From Euglena gracilis (lineage: Eukaryota; Euglenida; Euglenophyceae; Euglenales), in assembly GCA_039621445.1 (NCBI GenBank), contig CP154954.1:15147805-15211804 (forward strand): a stretch of 64,000 nt of DNA, given 5' to 3'. The position numbers were made by a program, and so were the translations under genes. Position 1 is the stretch's first letter. Each line of letters opens with the position of its first letter. Shown piece after piece: positions 10,788 to 21,058 of this stretch. The notes beneath the pieces are model-generated. The model worked only from the letters and a program-made list of their open reading frames with translations, was not told the DNA's origin and ran no database searches.

Positions 10788-11359
10788 TTTCTTGTGTTAA
10801 AAGACCTTTTTCCTTTTTGGGGTTGGTGTGGGGTGGGTCCTTGGGGGGGTCACAAATCGGGCATAAAACACCTGTAGGTCTTGCTCAAAGCAGCGAAATG
10901 CTTTCAAATTGGTGGTCGTGGTCAGTGAAGGTCTTCGGTGCCGGCGAACTGGCGCTTCTTAGGCACACCAGCAGCAACAACTCCTGCTTCAGACTTCACT
11001 TCAGATCACAGGACCAATGCTTGAACAGATAATCAACTTCCACTTCCAATGAAATCTTGACAAACTTGAATTGGCTTGAAACTTGAACCAAATAGGCCAA
11101 TGGCAAATAGATAATCAGATTGAGCAAGGACAGAGTAGTGACAGAGCCCTGTGGAACATGTTGTAAAATCGTGGTTAAAATCTGGTCAGAGGTTAAAATT
11201 CAGTTAGGAGGGGATTATCCTAATTGTTTCACCATTGAAACTGTAGGCCCCTGGTTGGGTCAAGTCCCCTGGTTAGTTCTGTGGGCGCCTGGGTTAGCTT
11301 TTAAGGTTAGCGCCTGAGGTTAGCTAACTTACCCGGGCACTCAGCACCCCTGACTCACA
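10788..11359 (-). other. X1 5' leader / possible partial LTR
   Basis: About 570 bp without coding signal between gag1 and the junction with unit A. It holds AT-rich TTGAA-type repeats and a CAGGGCTCTGT motif (minus strand, about 11145-11155) that is also present in the leader of W. GGTTAGC repeats lie near the end (11290-11330). Because the 3' end of X is missing, no second LTR exists to define the first, and I could not identify a primer-binding site. Confidence 0.5.
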
Positions 11360-11821
11360 ACCGGTGGGTGGGGACGAGGAACTCCCTCAGGAAGGCGAGA
11401 ACGTGAAGGATATCCTCTACGCTGCTCTACCTGCACCGGCACAGCCTCGGCCAGACGAAGCACCCACTGAGGATATACCTGTGACTGCAACGCCTGTCCC
11501 GACGGCTGAGCCTCAACCCGAGGTGACTGGTATGGTCGTCGAGGATATCCTCGAAGAACCTACCAGCCCCGCAGCACGCACCTCATTAGGAGGCCGCGTG
11601 CTCGGCGCCGTAGTCACCGGCATTACTGCCGTGGCTGCTGCACTAACGCCACGAGGTGGATGCGTAGCATCAAGCTCCGCCGCTGAGGTCGTGGAGATGC
11701 CGGATGTCGGCGTCCCTGCACCCCCATCTCCGGCAGAAGTGCAACCACCGTTAGGGGATGAACCCCTGCCGACAGAGACAGCTGTCGCACGGCTACAACG
11801 GAGGTTCCACCTCCCTAGCAC
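11360..11821 (+). pseudogene. orfR segment of unit A (A1, after X1)
   Basis: Unit A resumes with the acidic, Pro/Glu-rich reading frame (GGDEELPQEGENVKDILYAALP) that in A2 and A4 leads into orfP. It breaks down near 11790, where a C is missing (TCGCACGG for TCGCACCGG in A4), a deletion shared with A2. It ends at the run of Ns. The peptide looks disordered apart from a short hydrophobic stretch (VLGAVVTGITAVAAAL). Confidence 0.5.
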
Positions 11822-11834
11822 NNNNNNNNNNNNN
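11822..11834. other. Run of 13 Ns (assembly gap)
   Basis: Unknown bases join unit A to element Y. The sequence CAACCTCCC follows the Ns and also occurs in intact unit A at the corresponding place (54724-54732), so the join may be artificial. Confidence 0.99.
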
Positions 11835-11996
11835 CAACCTCCCAGAAAAAGCGCAGGCACCGCCCCGGAAACACCCACCCCCCCCCCGCTGTCGGTGGTT
11901 ATCCACGACGGCGAGGACCCCCACGGGCCCTCGGCCCCCCGGGACTCGCCGGTCTCGAGGGCGACCGGCGGCGCACAGTGGGGGGTGGCGGCGAAC

Positions 11997-13225
11997 ATGG
12001 TCATGGTCGCAGAGGTTTGTTCTGCTGGTTCTGCCAGCAGAATCATTGAGGATTTTTCAGATTCGGTGAACATTGTGGCAGAGATTTGTTCCGCTGGCTC
12101 TGCCAGCAGAATCAGTGCAAAGTTTTCAGATTCGGCTGACATCGCAAGCAAAGGTTGTTTCACTAACCCAGTCAGTGAAAATTTTTCAGAGACGGTCGAC
12201 ACGGTCACAGAGATTTGTTCTGGTGGCTGTGCCAGCAGAATGGTGCACGAGGTCAGTTTCATCAACCCAGTGGTCTGTGAATTTTAAGAAGAATCTGCAG
12301 AAATCTGCTCGTTTCCCAGCAATCTGTCCGAGTTTCAGATTGTGATGAAAATTTTCTGAGATCTGTGGCAGAAAGCTGTTTTCAGAACGAAAAGGAAACT
12401 GAATTTTCTGCAGCCCAGTTTTCAGAACCTGTGGCATCATTGCAAATCATGATGGAATCTGTGGCAGAAAACAATTTTCAGGCTGCAGAAACTTTATCGG
12501 CTTCAGGATTTTCAGAAACGACACAGGAATCAGAATCTGATTCTGATTCGGGGAGGGGGTCATTTACATGCATTAGGCCCATCACGGTGGTAGGGCCAGA
12601 AAATTTACAACTGGTTCCACTGCATGGCAGTGACGACGAATCAGACCCCCCAGGTTGTGAAAGCGAATCAGAGGAAGAAAAACAGGCTGAAAACGCAATT
12701 ATTCAGCAAATGGTTATGCAAAGAATGAAAGCTGCTGGCATGTGGCCAGTAAATTTTTCAGGTTTTCAGCAAATTTCTGTGTCGTCACGAGACAGCAGCC
12801 CAGGGCCAGAACAAAAAATTTTGTGTTTAACAGCCCAGCCAGAACCATTGCTGTTAACACAGAGTTCAGAATCGCAGTCAGCACAGCCAGCTGCAGCCCA
12901 GCTGCAGGTTTTTCAGCCAGCCCAGCCGTTTTCGGCTGAGATATCTGTCCCAGCCCAGATTCCTGGGCAGGTTTTTCACCCAGCCCAGCAGTTTTCGGCT
13001 GAGTCATCTGTCCCAGCAATCATGGAGCCAGCCCAGATGACTTTACAAGGTTTTTCAGTCCAGCCCAGCAGTTTTCGGCTGAGTCATCTGTTCCAGCAAT
13101 CATGGGGCCAGCCGAGAGGACTTCAGAGTTTCTACATCCAGCCCAGCAGTTTTCGGCTGAGTCATCTGTTCCAGCAATCATGGGACCAGCCCAGATGCAT
13201 GGGCAGGTTTTTCAGCCAGCGTTAA
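11997..13225 (+). pseudogene. Y gag, N-terminal repeat region, frameshifted
   Basis: ATG 11997 (MVMVAEVCSAGSASR) opens a frame to 12287; the next frame (12290-13225) continues in the same style without an ATG near its start. The region is built of tandem repeats: AEICSAGSASRI-type units at about 12010, 12079 and 12208, then FSAESSVPAIM-type units whose TTTTCGGCT core lies at 12928, 12991, 13071 and 13149. The spacing of 80 bp between the second and third units changes the reading frame, so slippage within the repeats probably caused the break. Ser/Glu-rich and likely disordered; an upstream extension through the gap cannot be excluded. Confidence 0.55.
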
Positions 13226-15468
13226 CAGTGTCTTCAAACACAGGCCCAGCCCAGATTTTTCAGCCAATTCAGCCAGATTTTCCACAGACCCAGCCACAGA
13301 ATTTACAGCCAAACACCAGTTTTTCTGCAGAAACTGGGTCCGAAAACCCTGAAAATCAGCATGATGTGGAAATGGAATCGGGCTATGGCCAATCTGATGA
13401 TGATTGGAACAACTGGGGTGAAGAAATCAGTTGCAAAATTGAATGTTTACATGGCAGACTTTTGGTGCAGGAAGGAAAAAATCCTGAAAAAACGGCTGAA
13501 AATCTGGTGGGGGAGGCAGAAAACAGGCTAAATCAGGCATTGGCCATGTCACAGGGGCAGACATTGAATCTGGTCAATGAGGCATTGGGCATGCATGATG
13601 GGCGAATGGCTGATCACATTGCCATGGTGAAACGTGAAATTCAGGCTGAACTGAGTGCAACTGTAAACGACTTGCTTTTGCAGTTTCAGCAAAATGGTGA
13701 AATGGTGCAAAATCTGGCCCAATGCCAAAGGCATTTGTTGAGTGTGGAAATGGAACGGCAGTTTGCTGAAAAAGTGAAGAAAGTGGAGGATGGAGTTAAC
13801 TCGTTTTTTGAGGCCCAGGTTGAGGGGTTGAGAAAAAATGAGAGGGATTTTTCTCAGAAACTGTCGATTTTGGAAAAATCTGTGGGGGAGATGCACGTGG
13901 TGGTGCAACAAGTGGGGGAGAAGGAAAAACAGCAGGAAATTGCTGTTAATCAGGTCAAATCTGCAGTCGGTGAGCTAAGCTCTGGTCTGGAGGGACGCTT
14001 TGGGATCATTTTTCAGCAATGCAAAGGTTTGGGGGAGACTGAGTGTGCCAAATTTCAGGCACAGGCTGAGAAATTGAAGGAATTTTCACAGTCCCTGGAG
14101 CGAGAGAGCAAAGCTCTGAATGATCGTTTGGGGAGGTTGGAGAATTTTCTGGGTCGGAAAGATTTTCCCATTGAGAAAGTCTGTGACCTGATTAACAAGA
14201 GTGAGGAAACAATTCGGTTGGAGGTGCAAAGGGAGTTGGGGCTGCAAACGAGAAAGAATTTGGAGGTCATTATCAGTGAAATGTTGCAGGAAAGGTTGAG
14301 GCTGAGTGAAAGGGAGGGGCAGTTTGAGAAAGTTCGGGCTGAAATGGAAAATTCGATGAAACAGCAGGTTGGAGTTTTACTGCAACAGCAGTCCAGTGAA
14401 CTTTTTAAAGAACAGCAGGAGCGGAAAAAATTGCAACAAAAGCTGGATTTATTTCAGGCTGAGTTTTTGGTGATGAAAAATCAGCAAGCTGCATCTGCCA
14501 AATCTGCGACAGTGGATCTGACAAGGGAAACGGGAGAAAAATCAGCTGGAAATTCAGAAATCGAGGAGTTTGATCTTTTTGGTTACAACGATTTACCTGC
14601 GATTGAGAAAAATCCGGTTGAAATTGAAGGCTATGAATACGCTGAACCAGGATCACATGCGACACATGTCAGGCAGGTTTGTGCACGACCTGTGGGGGCA
14701 GTGCCTGCAGGTGCAGGGCTGGTTTCATCGAATGCAGTGGCAACACATCAATTGATGAAAAACCTGGTAGCTCCAAATTTTTCTGGACAGCCAAAAGACT
14801 GGTCGTCCTTTGTGCGGGATTGGGATCAATATTTCAGGACGTTGGTTAATTTACAGAATGGAAATATGTCTGATCCACTCAAACTTCGGCTTTTTGCAAT
14901 GACTCTGGACGACACAAATCAGAAGGAATTGCAATTCCGAATAGAATTGAACGGAAAAACATCTTTCGAGGAGGAATTTGACAGGCTTGAAGGGAAATAT
15001 GCTGGAACTCAGTCCGACTGTGCCAGAAAAAAATGGTATGATGTCAACCTTGTGAACCAAGGGAAAATTACCGTACAGGAATGGCGAGATTTTGTCATAA
15101 ATTTCAGAATAGCCTGGAGACAGGTGAAAAGCGCCACAGACGATGAGGCAGAAAGACTGGTCAAGGGAAAACTGCCAAATTTAATTTTGCATTGGGTCGC
15201 CGATGAGGAGGAAAGGAAATCAACGTGTGGACCGAAAGTCAAAATGTACCCTGGAGTGCCTGCAACCGAGGAAAACATTATTTGTGCTGTGGAACGTGTC
15301 ACTGGGGAAAAGCCCTGCAAGGTTTCGAAAGTTTCACCGCTGGAGTTCGAAGTCTTTTTGCCCAACACTACAATTTGCGACAAACTGAAAGAGGTCAGTG
15401 GGAAACCAATCACAGGCACGGACAAAAGGATCAAAATTGTGGAGGAACAGCCAAAAAATGGGAGTTGA
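13102..15468 (+). CDS. Y gag, coiled coil and capsid-like region
   Basis: This frame continues the FSAESSVPAIMGPAQ repeat, then encodes about 400 residues of heptad-rich coiled coil (for example FEKVRAEMENSMKQQVGVLLQQQ) and a capsid-like part (LVAPNFSGQPKDWSSFVRDWDQYF; FVINFRIAWRQV) of Ty3-type gag. The layout parallels X gag2, so the two are homologous. The true N-terminus lies in the preceding frame. It ends at TGA 15466, eight bases after an ATG (15458) in the next frame that continues the gag homology (VEEIFRFVERKLS, compare X LEEMFAKVETELR). Confidence 0.75.
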   Translation: MGPAERTSEFLHPAQQFSAESSVPAIMGPAQMHGQVFQPALTVSSNTGPAQIFQPIQPDFPQTQPQNLQPNTSFSAETGSENPENQHDVEMESGYGQSDDDWNNWGEEISCKIECLHGRLLVQEGKNPEKTAENLVGEAENRLNQALAMSQGQTLNLVNEALGMHDGRMADHIAMVKREIQAELSATVNDLLLQFQQNGEMVQNLAQCQRHLLSVEMERQFAEKVKKVEDGVNSFFEAQVEGLRKNERDFSQKLSILEKSVGEMHVVVQQVGEKEKQQEIAVNQVKSAVGELSSGLEGRFGIIFQQCKGLGETECAKFQAQAEKLKEFSQSLERESKALNDRLGRLENFLGRKDFPIEKVCDLINKSEETIRLEVQRELGLQTRKNLEVIISEMLQERLRLSEREGQFEKVRAEMENSMKQQVGVLLQQQSSELFKEQQERKKLQQKLDLFQAEFLVMKNQQAASAKSATVDLTRETGEKSAGNSEIEEFDLFGYNDLPAIEKNPVEIEGYEYAEPGSHATHVRQVCARPVGAVPAGAGLVSSNAVATHQLMKNLVAPNFSGQPKDWSSFVRDWDQYFRTLVNLQNGNMSDPLKLRLFAMTLDDTNQKELQFRIELNGKTSFEEEFDRLEGKYAGTQSDCARKKWYDVNLVNQGKITVQEWRDFVINFRIAWRQVKSATDDEAERLVKGKLPNLILHWVADEEERKSTCGPKVKMYPGVPATEENIICAVERVTGEKPCKVSKVSPLEFEVFLPNTTICDKLKEVSGKPITGTDKRIKIVEEQPKNGS

Positions 15469-16039
15469 AGAAATTTTCCGTTTTGTTGAGCGAAAATTGT
15501 CTTCCAGGGCTTCTCAAGACATGATACACAGTTCCAGGGAGCCAAATGCATTTGGAAACCGGAGGGCCAGGTCTGCTAAGGCAGATCGGGCCAAGGGGTC
15601 CAGGACACCCTCCCCAACACGGTCAGCCAAGGGGGGCGAAACGGTGGCAAAACCGTCCGTTGGAAAATCAGATTCACAGGTGGCAGCTCCTGCGACCAAT
15701 GCAAACGTGAACCCCCCCGTGCAAAATCCAGTGCCAGTGATTCGATCACAGTCATTGCCACCCCCCCAGCAATCTCAATTTGGCAATGGGGGGGGATGGA
15801 GAAATGATTCTGGGTGGAATTCCAATGCCAATGCCAATTTTCAGGGAAATCAGTGGTGGCACTCAAATCAACAGAATTTTGATTCACAGTCTGGTGGTGG
15901 CAAAGGGAAAGGCAAAGGCAAGGGCAAAGGAAACAATTCTTGCGGGAAAGGAAACAATGGAAATGACTGGTCTAGGGGAAAGGGCCAGGATGGTGGAAAA
16001 GGCAAAGGAAAAGGAAGGGGGAAAGGAAACCGTTGCTAG
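15458..16039 (+). CDS. Y gag, C-terminal Gly/Lys-rich tail
   Basis: The frame starts at ATG 15458, overlapping the gag frame, or is entered by a +1 shift at CCAAAAAATGGG. It encodes an Arg/Ser region, an Asn/Gln-rich segment and a long GKGKGKG tract, ending GNRC at TAG 16037. X gag2 has a CCHC knuckle at the equivalent place; Y has none that I can see, only a terminal Cys. Nucleic-acid binding through the basic tract is inferred. Confidence 0.65.
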   Translation: MGVEEIFRFVERKLSSRASQDMIHSSREPNAFGNRRARSAKADRAKGSRTPSPTRSAKGGETVAKPSVGKSDSQVAAPATNANVNPPVQNPVPVIRSQSLPPPQQSQFGNGGGWRNDSGWNSNANANFQGNQWWHSNQQNFDSQSGGGKGKGKGKGKGNNSCGKGNNGNDWSRGKGQDGGKGKGKGRGKGNRC

Positions 16040-16158
16040 GACAGCCGGGGTGGACCGTTGGGGGCGGGAGCCGCCCCGGGCTCGCATACCCAGCCCCACA
16101 CAAAGACATACGCAAATCCCAGGTGGCATGAGAAATGTCGTGCGAGTGAAAACACACG

Positions 16159-18383
16159 ATGAAAAATCTGCCATCCCAGGAGATCTCTGCGCAAGGTGTG
16201 TCCAGTGTGTCGGGTGTGTGTGTGCGTGACGTGCAAATCTGTGATTCAGCCCAAATCTGTAAAAAACCAGACCTCATAAGAGGTCGTGCACAGCCTTCCG
16301 TAAAGAAAAGAGCTTTAGACCTTTTTTGCGGTAAAGGCTCGGTTGGGGATTGCCTGAGAGAGCAGGGGTTTAAGGTTGTGTCAGTGGACATAAACCCCAG
16401 ATTTAACCCAACCCACTGTGCAAATATTTTGGAGTGGAGATATTGGAGGTACCCCCCCGGATATTTTCAGATCATCGCTGCGGGGGTGCCCTGTACAGAA
16501 TATAGCTTGGCCAAAACATTGGGAGTCAGAAATTTGGAGGGGGCAGATCGGCTGGTCAAAAAAACTTTGGAGATTGTCGAATATTTCAAGCCAAAATTGT
16601 GGTGGATTGAAAATCCCCGTCATGGACTTTTGCGGAAAAGACCCTGTGTTCAAAATCTGACTTTTGTCGATGTTGATTATTGTCAATTTTCAGATTGGGG
16701 ATATCAAAAGCCCACCCGAATCTGGGGGAGCGAAAATCTGAGCAAGCTACAAAACAAACTTTGTGATGGCCAGACCTGCCCGAATTTGATTCCTGGGGGG
16801 AGGAGTCACCGAGAAAAGTTGGGAGGATATGGAATGACAGTTGGCACCCAGAAAAAATGGAGGATGCCCAAACAACTGGTGGAGTATTTGTTAACCGTGT
16901 TGGAACGAAAAAGCGGATATCGTAGGGAGGATTATGCTGTTAGGAAAGTTTGTATGGAGGAAATTGAGAAGGAATTTCGGGTTAAGGCGGAACGGGATTG
17001 TTTTGCAACCAGCCAAAATGCCAGGTGTGAAAAGTTTTACGGGGAGGATGATGATGCCATGAAAAAGGATTGGGGGGCGGAGGAAACGTTGTGGATGAAC
17101 CCCCCCTGGACTTTGTGGCCTGAGGTGGCTGAAAAATTGCAAAATTCCAATTGTCGGGCAATTTGTATTTGCCCAGACTGGAATAGAAAAAAAAAAAAAA
17201 ATCTGGTGGCTATGGCTGTCAAAAAGATTTATTTTCCCAAGGGGACAAAGTTGTTTGAGGCTGATGGGAGGATTTTGAGGGGTACCCGTTGGGGGGTGTG
17301 GGCCTTGTTGATCGATAGAAGGCAACCCTCCCAGGGGGGGGCAGCCCCGGGGAAGAAAAAATTGGTGCGGCTGAAAAAAAGAATGTTGAGGGGGACGAAA
17401 ACTCGGGGAGGATCGAAGAAACTTGGGGAGGACAGACAATTGCTGTTAAGAACTCAGATTAAGTTGGCAAATGGGGAGGAAAAAACGGCCAGAATTTTGA
17501 TTGACACGGGGGCGGAGGCAAACCTCATTCGACAAGGGTTGATAGGGGAACACCTAATGTATCCTGCTAAGGACCCGTTAAGGTTTGAAACTGCCAATGG
17601 GCAAACTTTGGCGGGGGGGAGCAGATGTGCAAAGGTGAAAATGATCCTTCAACAAAATTGGAATGAGGAAAGGGAAATTGAGTGTGTGGAATATGAGGTC
17701 GAATTTTATGAGGCAAACATCAAAGTTGATGCAATTCTTTCTTATCCATGGTTGGCGGAGGCAAAACTGGGAATTTTTCCACACCACAAGGCGTTGGTGA
17801 AAGACAGCCCCGACCTGATTTTTTTGCGTGGTGTTGAAAGACGGAGGGGTCCGCAAAAATTCAGGGATGACACAAAATTTTCAGTGGACAATGTGACTGT
17901 GGCGGACGGGTCTTCGTTTGGGTTGCAAAAACTTGGTCTTTGTTTGCCATTGGAGGGGTTGGACCAGGAATTGCAATTTTTGAGCGATGAGGACCTAGGG
18001 GAGGTTGCCACAAATTTGGAGGGAAGTGACCGCCCAGTGCAAGTTATCAACCGAATGATAATTGCAAGGGAGGGGGAGGACAAAAAAGAGGAGGAACGGG
18101 TAGTCAAGTTGAGGGAACAAGTTTTGGAAGATTACCGGGGGACGGTATTTCGGTCATCGCCATTTCCAGACCCCCCCGAAAGAGGACAATATGGTTATGC
18201 ATACATACCTTTGAAGGAGGGGGCAAAGCCAACCAGACAGAAGCCTTTTTTCATGCACGGTGAGAGAAAAGAGGCACTTGAAAAAATCACACAAGACTGG
18301 CTCGACAAAAAATACATTGAGCCAGCCACAGCCAAAAATTCTGAATGGCTGTCCCAGACTTTTCCAGTTCCAACGGGACTAGG
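16159..18383 (+). CDS. Y pol part 1: C5-MTase, Dam-like domain, aspartic protease, start of RT
   Basis: ATG 16159. Residues 53-58 LDLFCG (AdoMet motif I), 111-112 PC in GVPCTEYS (catalytic Cys of C5 methyltransferases) and 151-153 ENP are all present. A Dam-like domain follows with CFATSQNARC and LWMNPPW (314-317) and the CICPDW block. Residues 449-452 DTGA and a downstream VDAILSYPWL mark a retropepsin-type protease. RT begins (PFFMHGERKEALEK; WLSQTFPVP) and is cut at about 18375. The frame runs to TAG-less junk and stops at 18450. A 14-A run at 17188-17201 inside the Dam-like region is a fragile spot. Methyltransferase activity on DNA is inferred from family motifs only. Confidence 0.88.
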
Positions 18384-20816
18384 AGGCCTGCACCGGGTAA
18401 GTTACGAGCGATCGAAAAGTGGGAGGTTCCAAAAACAATTACGGCTTTGAGAGCCTTTTTGGGATTCACAAATTATTACAATGCATACATTCACATGTAT
18501 GCGGAAGTGGCTGCCCGACTGCAAGACAAATTGAAAGTCCCCAGGGAGGTGGGAAAGAAAGGAAGTCGAAAACCTGTGGAATTTGATGGGGAGGATTTAA
18601 AAGCTTTTGAGGAGCTGAAAAAAAGGTTGTGTTCGGGCCTAATGTTGCAACGGGTAGACCCAGATAAACCCTTTGTGCTAAGGGTTGATGCCAGTGGGTA
18701 CGCCGTGGGGGCAACGTTAGAGCAAATGAAGGAGGGGGGAGGAAGACCCACAGCCCAAGATGTGATTGAGAAAAAAACTGTGCCAGTGGCTTTTATGTCT
18801 CGAAAATTGACCGAGGGGCAAAGAAAATGGACCCCCAGGGAGTTGGAGACGTACGCCATAATTTTGGCACTACAAAAATGGGAAAGTTGGATTGGATTGC
18901 AACCCGTTTTGGTTTTAACCGACCACCAAAGTTTGGAGTCTTGGACAAGGGAAGTCCTAGACACCCCCAGTGGTCCGGTTGGGAGGAGGGCGAGATGGCA
19001 CCAAATTTTCTCCAAGTATGATTTGACGGTGGGATATATCCCGGGTAAAGAAAACACCATAGCCGATATCCTTAGTCGGTGGGCATACCCAGCTTCACAG
19101 GCCCTAAGGGACATAAGTAAGCACGGGTCAGCCGAAGACAAGGATGAAATGGAAAATTTTATCCGGGAGGAAAAAGAAGAGGAAAAACAGTGTTTGGAGA
19201 TAAGAATCAAAAACCAGCCCAATTTACGTAATGCCTGGATACGGGGGGTGACAACCCGTAGTGGCAAAAACGTAACACCTGAGGAGGAAAAAGGAGAGTG
19301 CACAAGGAGGGGAACCGAGGGTGGGGTAGACCCAGGAGGAAAAGACACCCCTGTGGACACCCACTCACAAGGGCCCAGGAAAGAAAAGAAACGAGTTCAT
19401 TTTTGGGATGAGAAAGTGGGGGGGGAGACGACCCCTGTCCCGGAGACGGCTGAAAGTTCGAGGGGGGACACTCGTATGGAAGTGGGGGACGCCCTGCCAA
19501 GTACGACCCCTAAGGATATTAAGCCCGTATGGGAGCGTGATTGGGGGGAAGCATATTCCCACTGCCCCACATGGAAAGAAAAATGGGTAGCTACCAAAGG
19601 TGATTCAATTTGGCCAAAGGGCTTCAAAGTGCTAAATGGCCAATTGTTTTTCGAGGAAAAGTTGTGTGTGCCTGAAAGTTTTCAACACTTGGTGATTCAA
19701 GAAATTCACGAGTTTTTGGGGCACGTTGGCCCTGAAAAAGTTTGGAAACACATGACAATCCGTTTTGTTTGGGCTGATGAAAAGGCTGCAAAGCAACTCA
19801 ACCAAAATTGCAGCAAAAATTGTTCCACATGCCAAGCGAGTGTGAGGGGGGAGAGTTTGAAAGGACCGATCGAGTCCACACCCATACCCCCTGCACTAAT
19901 GACAAGTGTTGCCATCGATTTGTTTCGAATGCCAAGGGTTTTACACGATGGGGGGGAGTACGACACCCTAGCCCTTTGTGTGGATAGGCATTCGGGTTGG
20001 ATTGTGGGGGTTGCATGCAAGGACAAGGGATTAACCGGTGCCAAGTTGGCTAAGGAAATGGTGAAAAATCAGTGGAGGCCTTTTGGGGTTCCCTCGGTCA
20101 TCTCAAGTGACCAAGGGAGCCATTTCACAAGCACTTGGTGGAAAAACATGTGTGCACTTTTGGGGATTAGGCAGGCGTATTCCCAAGCGTACCACCACCA
20201 AGCAAACGGGAGGGTTGAGAGAGCCGGACAGCAGGTAATGGAGGTGTTGAGAAAATTGTACGTGGAGGAAAAAATTAATTGGGTTGAAGCTTTACCCCAA
20301 GTTTTGGACCGAATTCACGACGTAAAGGGGGAAAGCGGATTGAGCCCATATGAAATTGTGACTGGAAGGGAAAGACCATTAGCAGGGGTACCCTACCAAC
20401 CACCCAAAGAATGTGAGGATTCGGTGGAGTTTTTCCATAGGATGCAAGACATTGATGGGAGGGTGGCTAGGATACTCAACAAAAAGCATGAGGAGGAGGT
20501 GGCAAGGATAAATAAGGGGAGGAAAGAAATGGAACCCCTAAAGGTGGGGACGACGGTTTGGTATAGGAGACCCGAGGGGTCGGGTGAGAAGCTTGACTCT
20601 AGGTGGGTGGGACCTGGGGTCGTGAAGGGTAGAGAAGGGGAACGGAGTTATGTAATTGAGATGAAACCTGGGGTAGAGACAAAAGCTCATAGGAGTTTTT
20701 TGAAGGAATATCGGGAACCCCAAGTTGAAGGTAAGGGGGTGCCTCTTTTTATTATAAACGGACCGAAAAAGAAGAACAGGCATTACCTGATGAGTGGGAG
20801 GTGGAAAAAATTCTAA
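18382..20816 (+). CDS. Y pol part 2: RT connection, RNase H, integrase
   Basis: Homology starts at RRPAPGKLRAIEKW, the RT thumb side, directly after the deleted core and in a different frame from part 1. RNase H follows (LRVDASGYAVGATL; TDHQSLESW; RARWHQIFSKYDLTVGYIPG). A roughly 200-residue charged linker precedes integrase, whose zinc domain (HEFLGHVG, then CSTC) and core acidic residues (VAIDLF, SSDQGSH, NGRVERAG) are all present, consistent with a DD35E enzyme. The post-core region (VGTTVWYRRP; RWVGPGVV) is present and the frame breaks at about 20750 just before the chromodomain. Confidence 0.88.
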
Positions 20817-21007
20817 GGCACCGGAAAGGAAAAGATGGAAAATGGGAATTTTTGACCAAGTGGGTCGGATATGAGGACGGGGAGGAGACCTGGGAACCGG
20901 CTGGAAATTTCATTCACAGATTCAGTGAAGAGTTTGTGAAGTATTGTCGTGAGAAAAAAGTGAAAATGGACATAATGTCCGAATTAAAAATTGATGGTGG
21001 GCCGTAG
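20750..21007 (+). CDS. Y integrase C-terminal chromodomain
   Basis: In a frame shifted from pol part 2, LPDEWEVEKILRHRKGKDG, then EFLTKWVGYEDGEETWEP forms a chromodomain with the aromatic residues that in this family contact methylated histone tails. The extra frame change at about 20750 would have to be bypassed for a fused integrase, so it is either a lesion or a sequencing indel. The same domain terminates the integrase fragments of unit A. Confidence 0.85.
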   Translation, partial: YYKRTEKEEQALPDEWEVEKILRHRKGKDGKWEFLTKWVGYEDGEETWEPAGNFIHRFSEEFVKYCREKKVKMDIMSELKIDGGP

Positions 21008-21058
21008 GCTCTAAGGTGAGCCATAAGGCCCTGTCCAAGGCTCTACGGTGAGCCTAAT
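21003..21058 (+). repeat. Two-copy 34-bp repeat after the Y chromodomain
   Basis: GGCTCTAAGGTGAGCC is repeated as GGCTCTACGGTGAGCC about 34 bp later. Non-coding, just 3' of pol. The stretch from here to 21440 has no other recognisable feature. Confidence 0.6.

Larger units (their letters stand above)
3433..11359 (-). mobile_element. Retroelement X, copy X1 (3'-truncated, decayed)
   Basis: Read from right to left this is leader, gag1, gag2 with CCHC knuckle, Dam-like domain, cytosine-5 methyltransferase, protease-like region and reverse transcriptase. It stops soon after the RT palm (KKGLGKKGSKV) at 3433, so RNase H, integrase and 3' LTR are missing. It sits inside unit A, where 1,477 bp found in A2 (38966-40442) are absent. 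X2 (46351-54275) is its near-identical duplicate. X1 has one stop and at least three frameshifts relative to X2. Confidence 0.85.

Noticed and set aside
11140-11160. Primer-binding site in the X leader
   Set aside because: CAGGGCTCTGT is shared with W but has no TGG start as expected for tRNA-primed elements, so I call it only a conserved leader motif.
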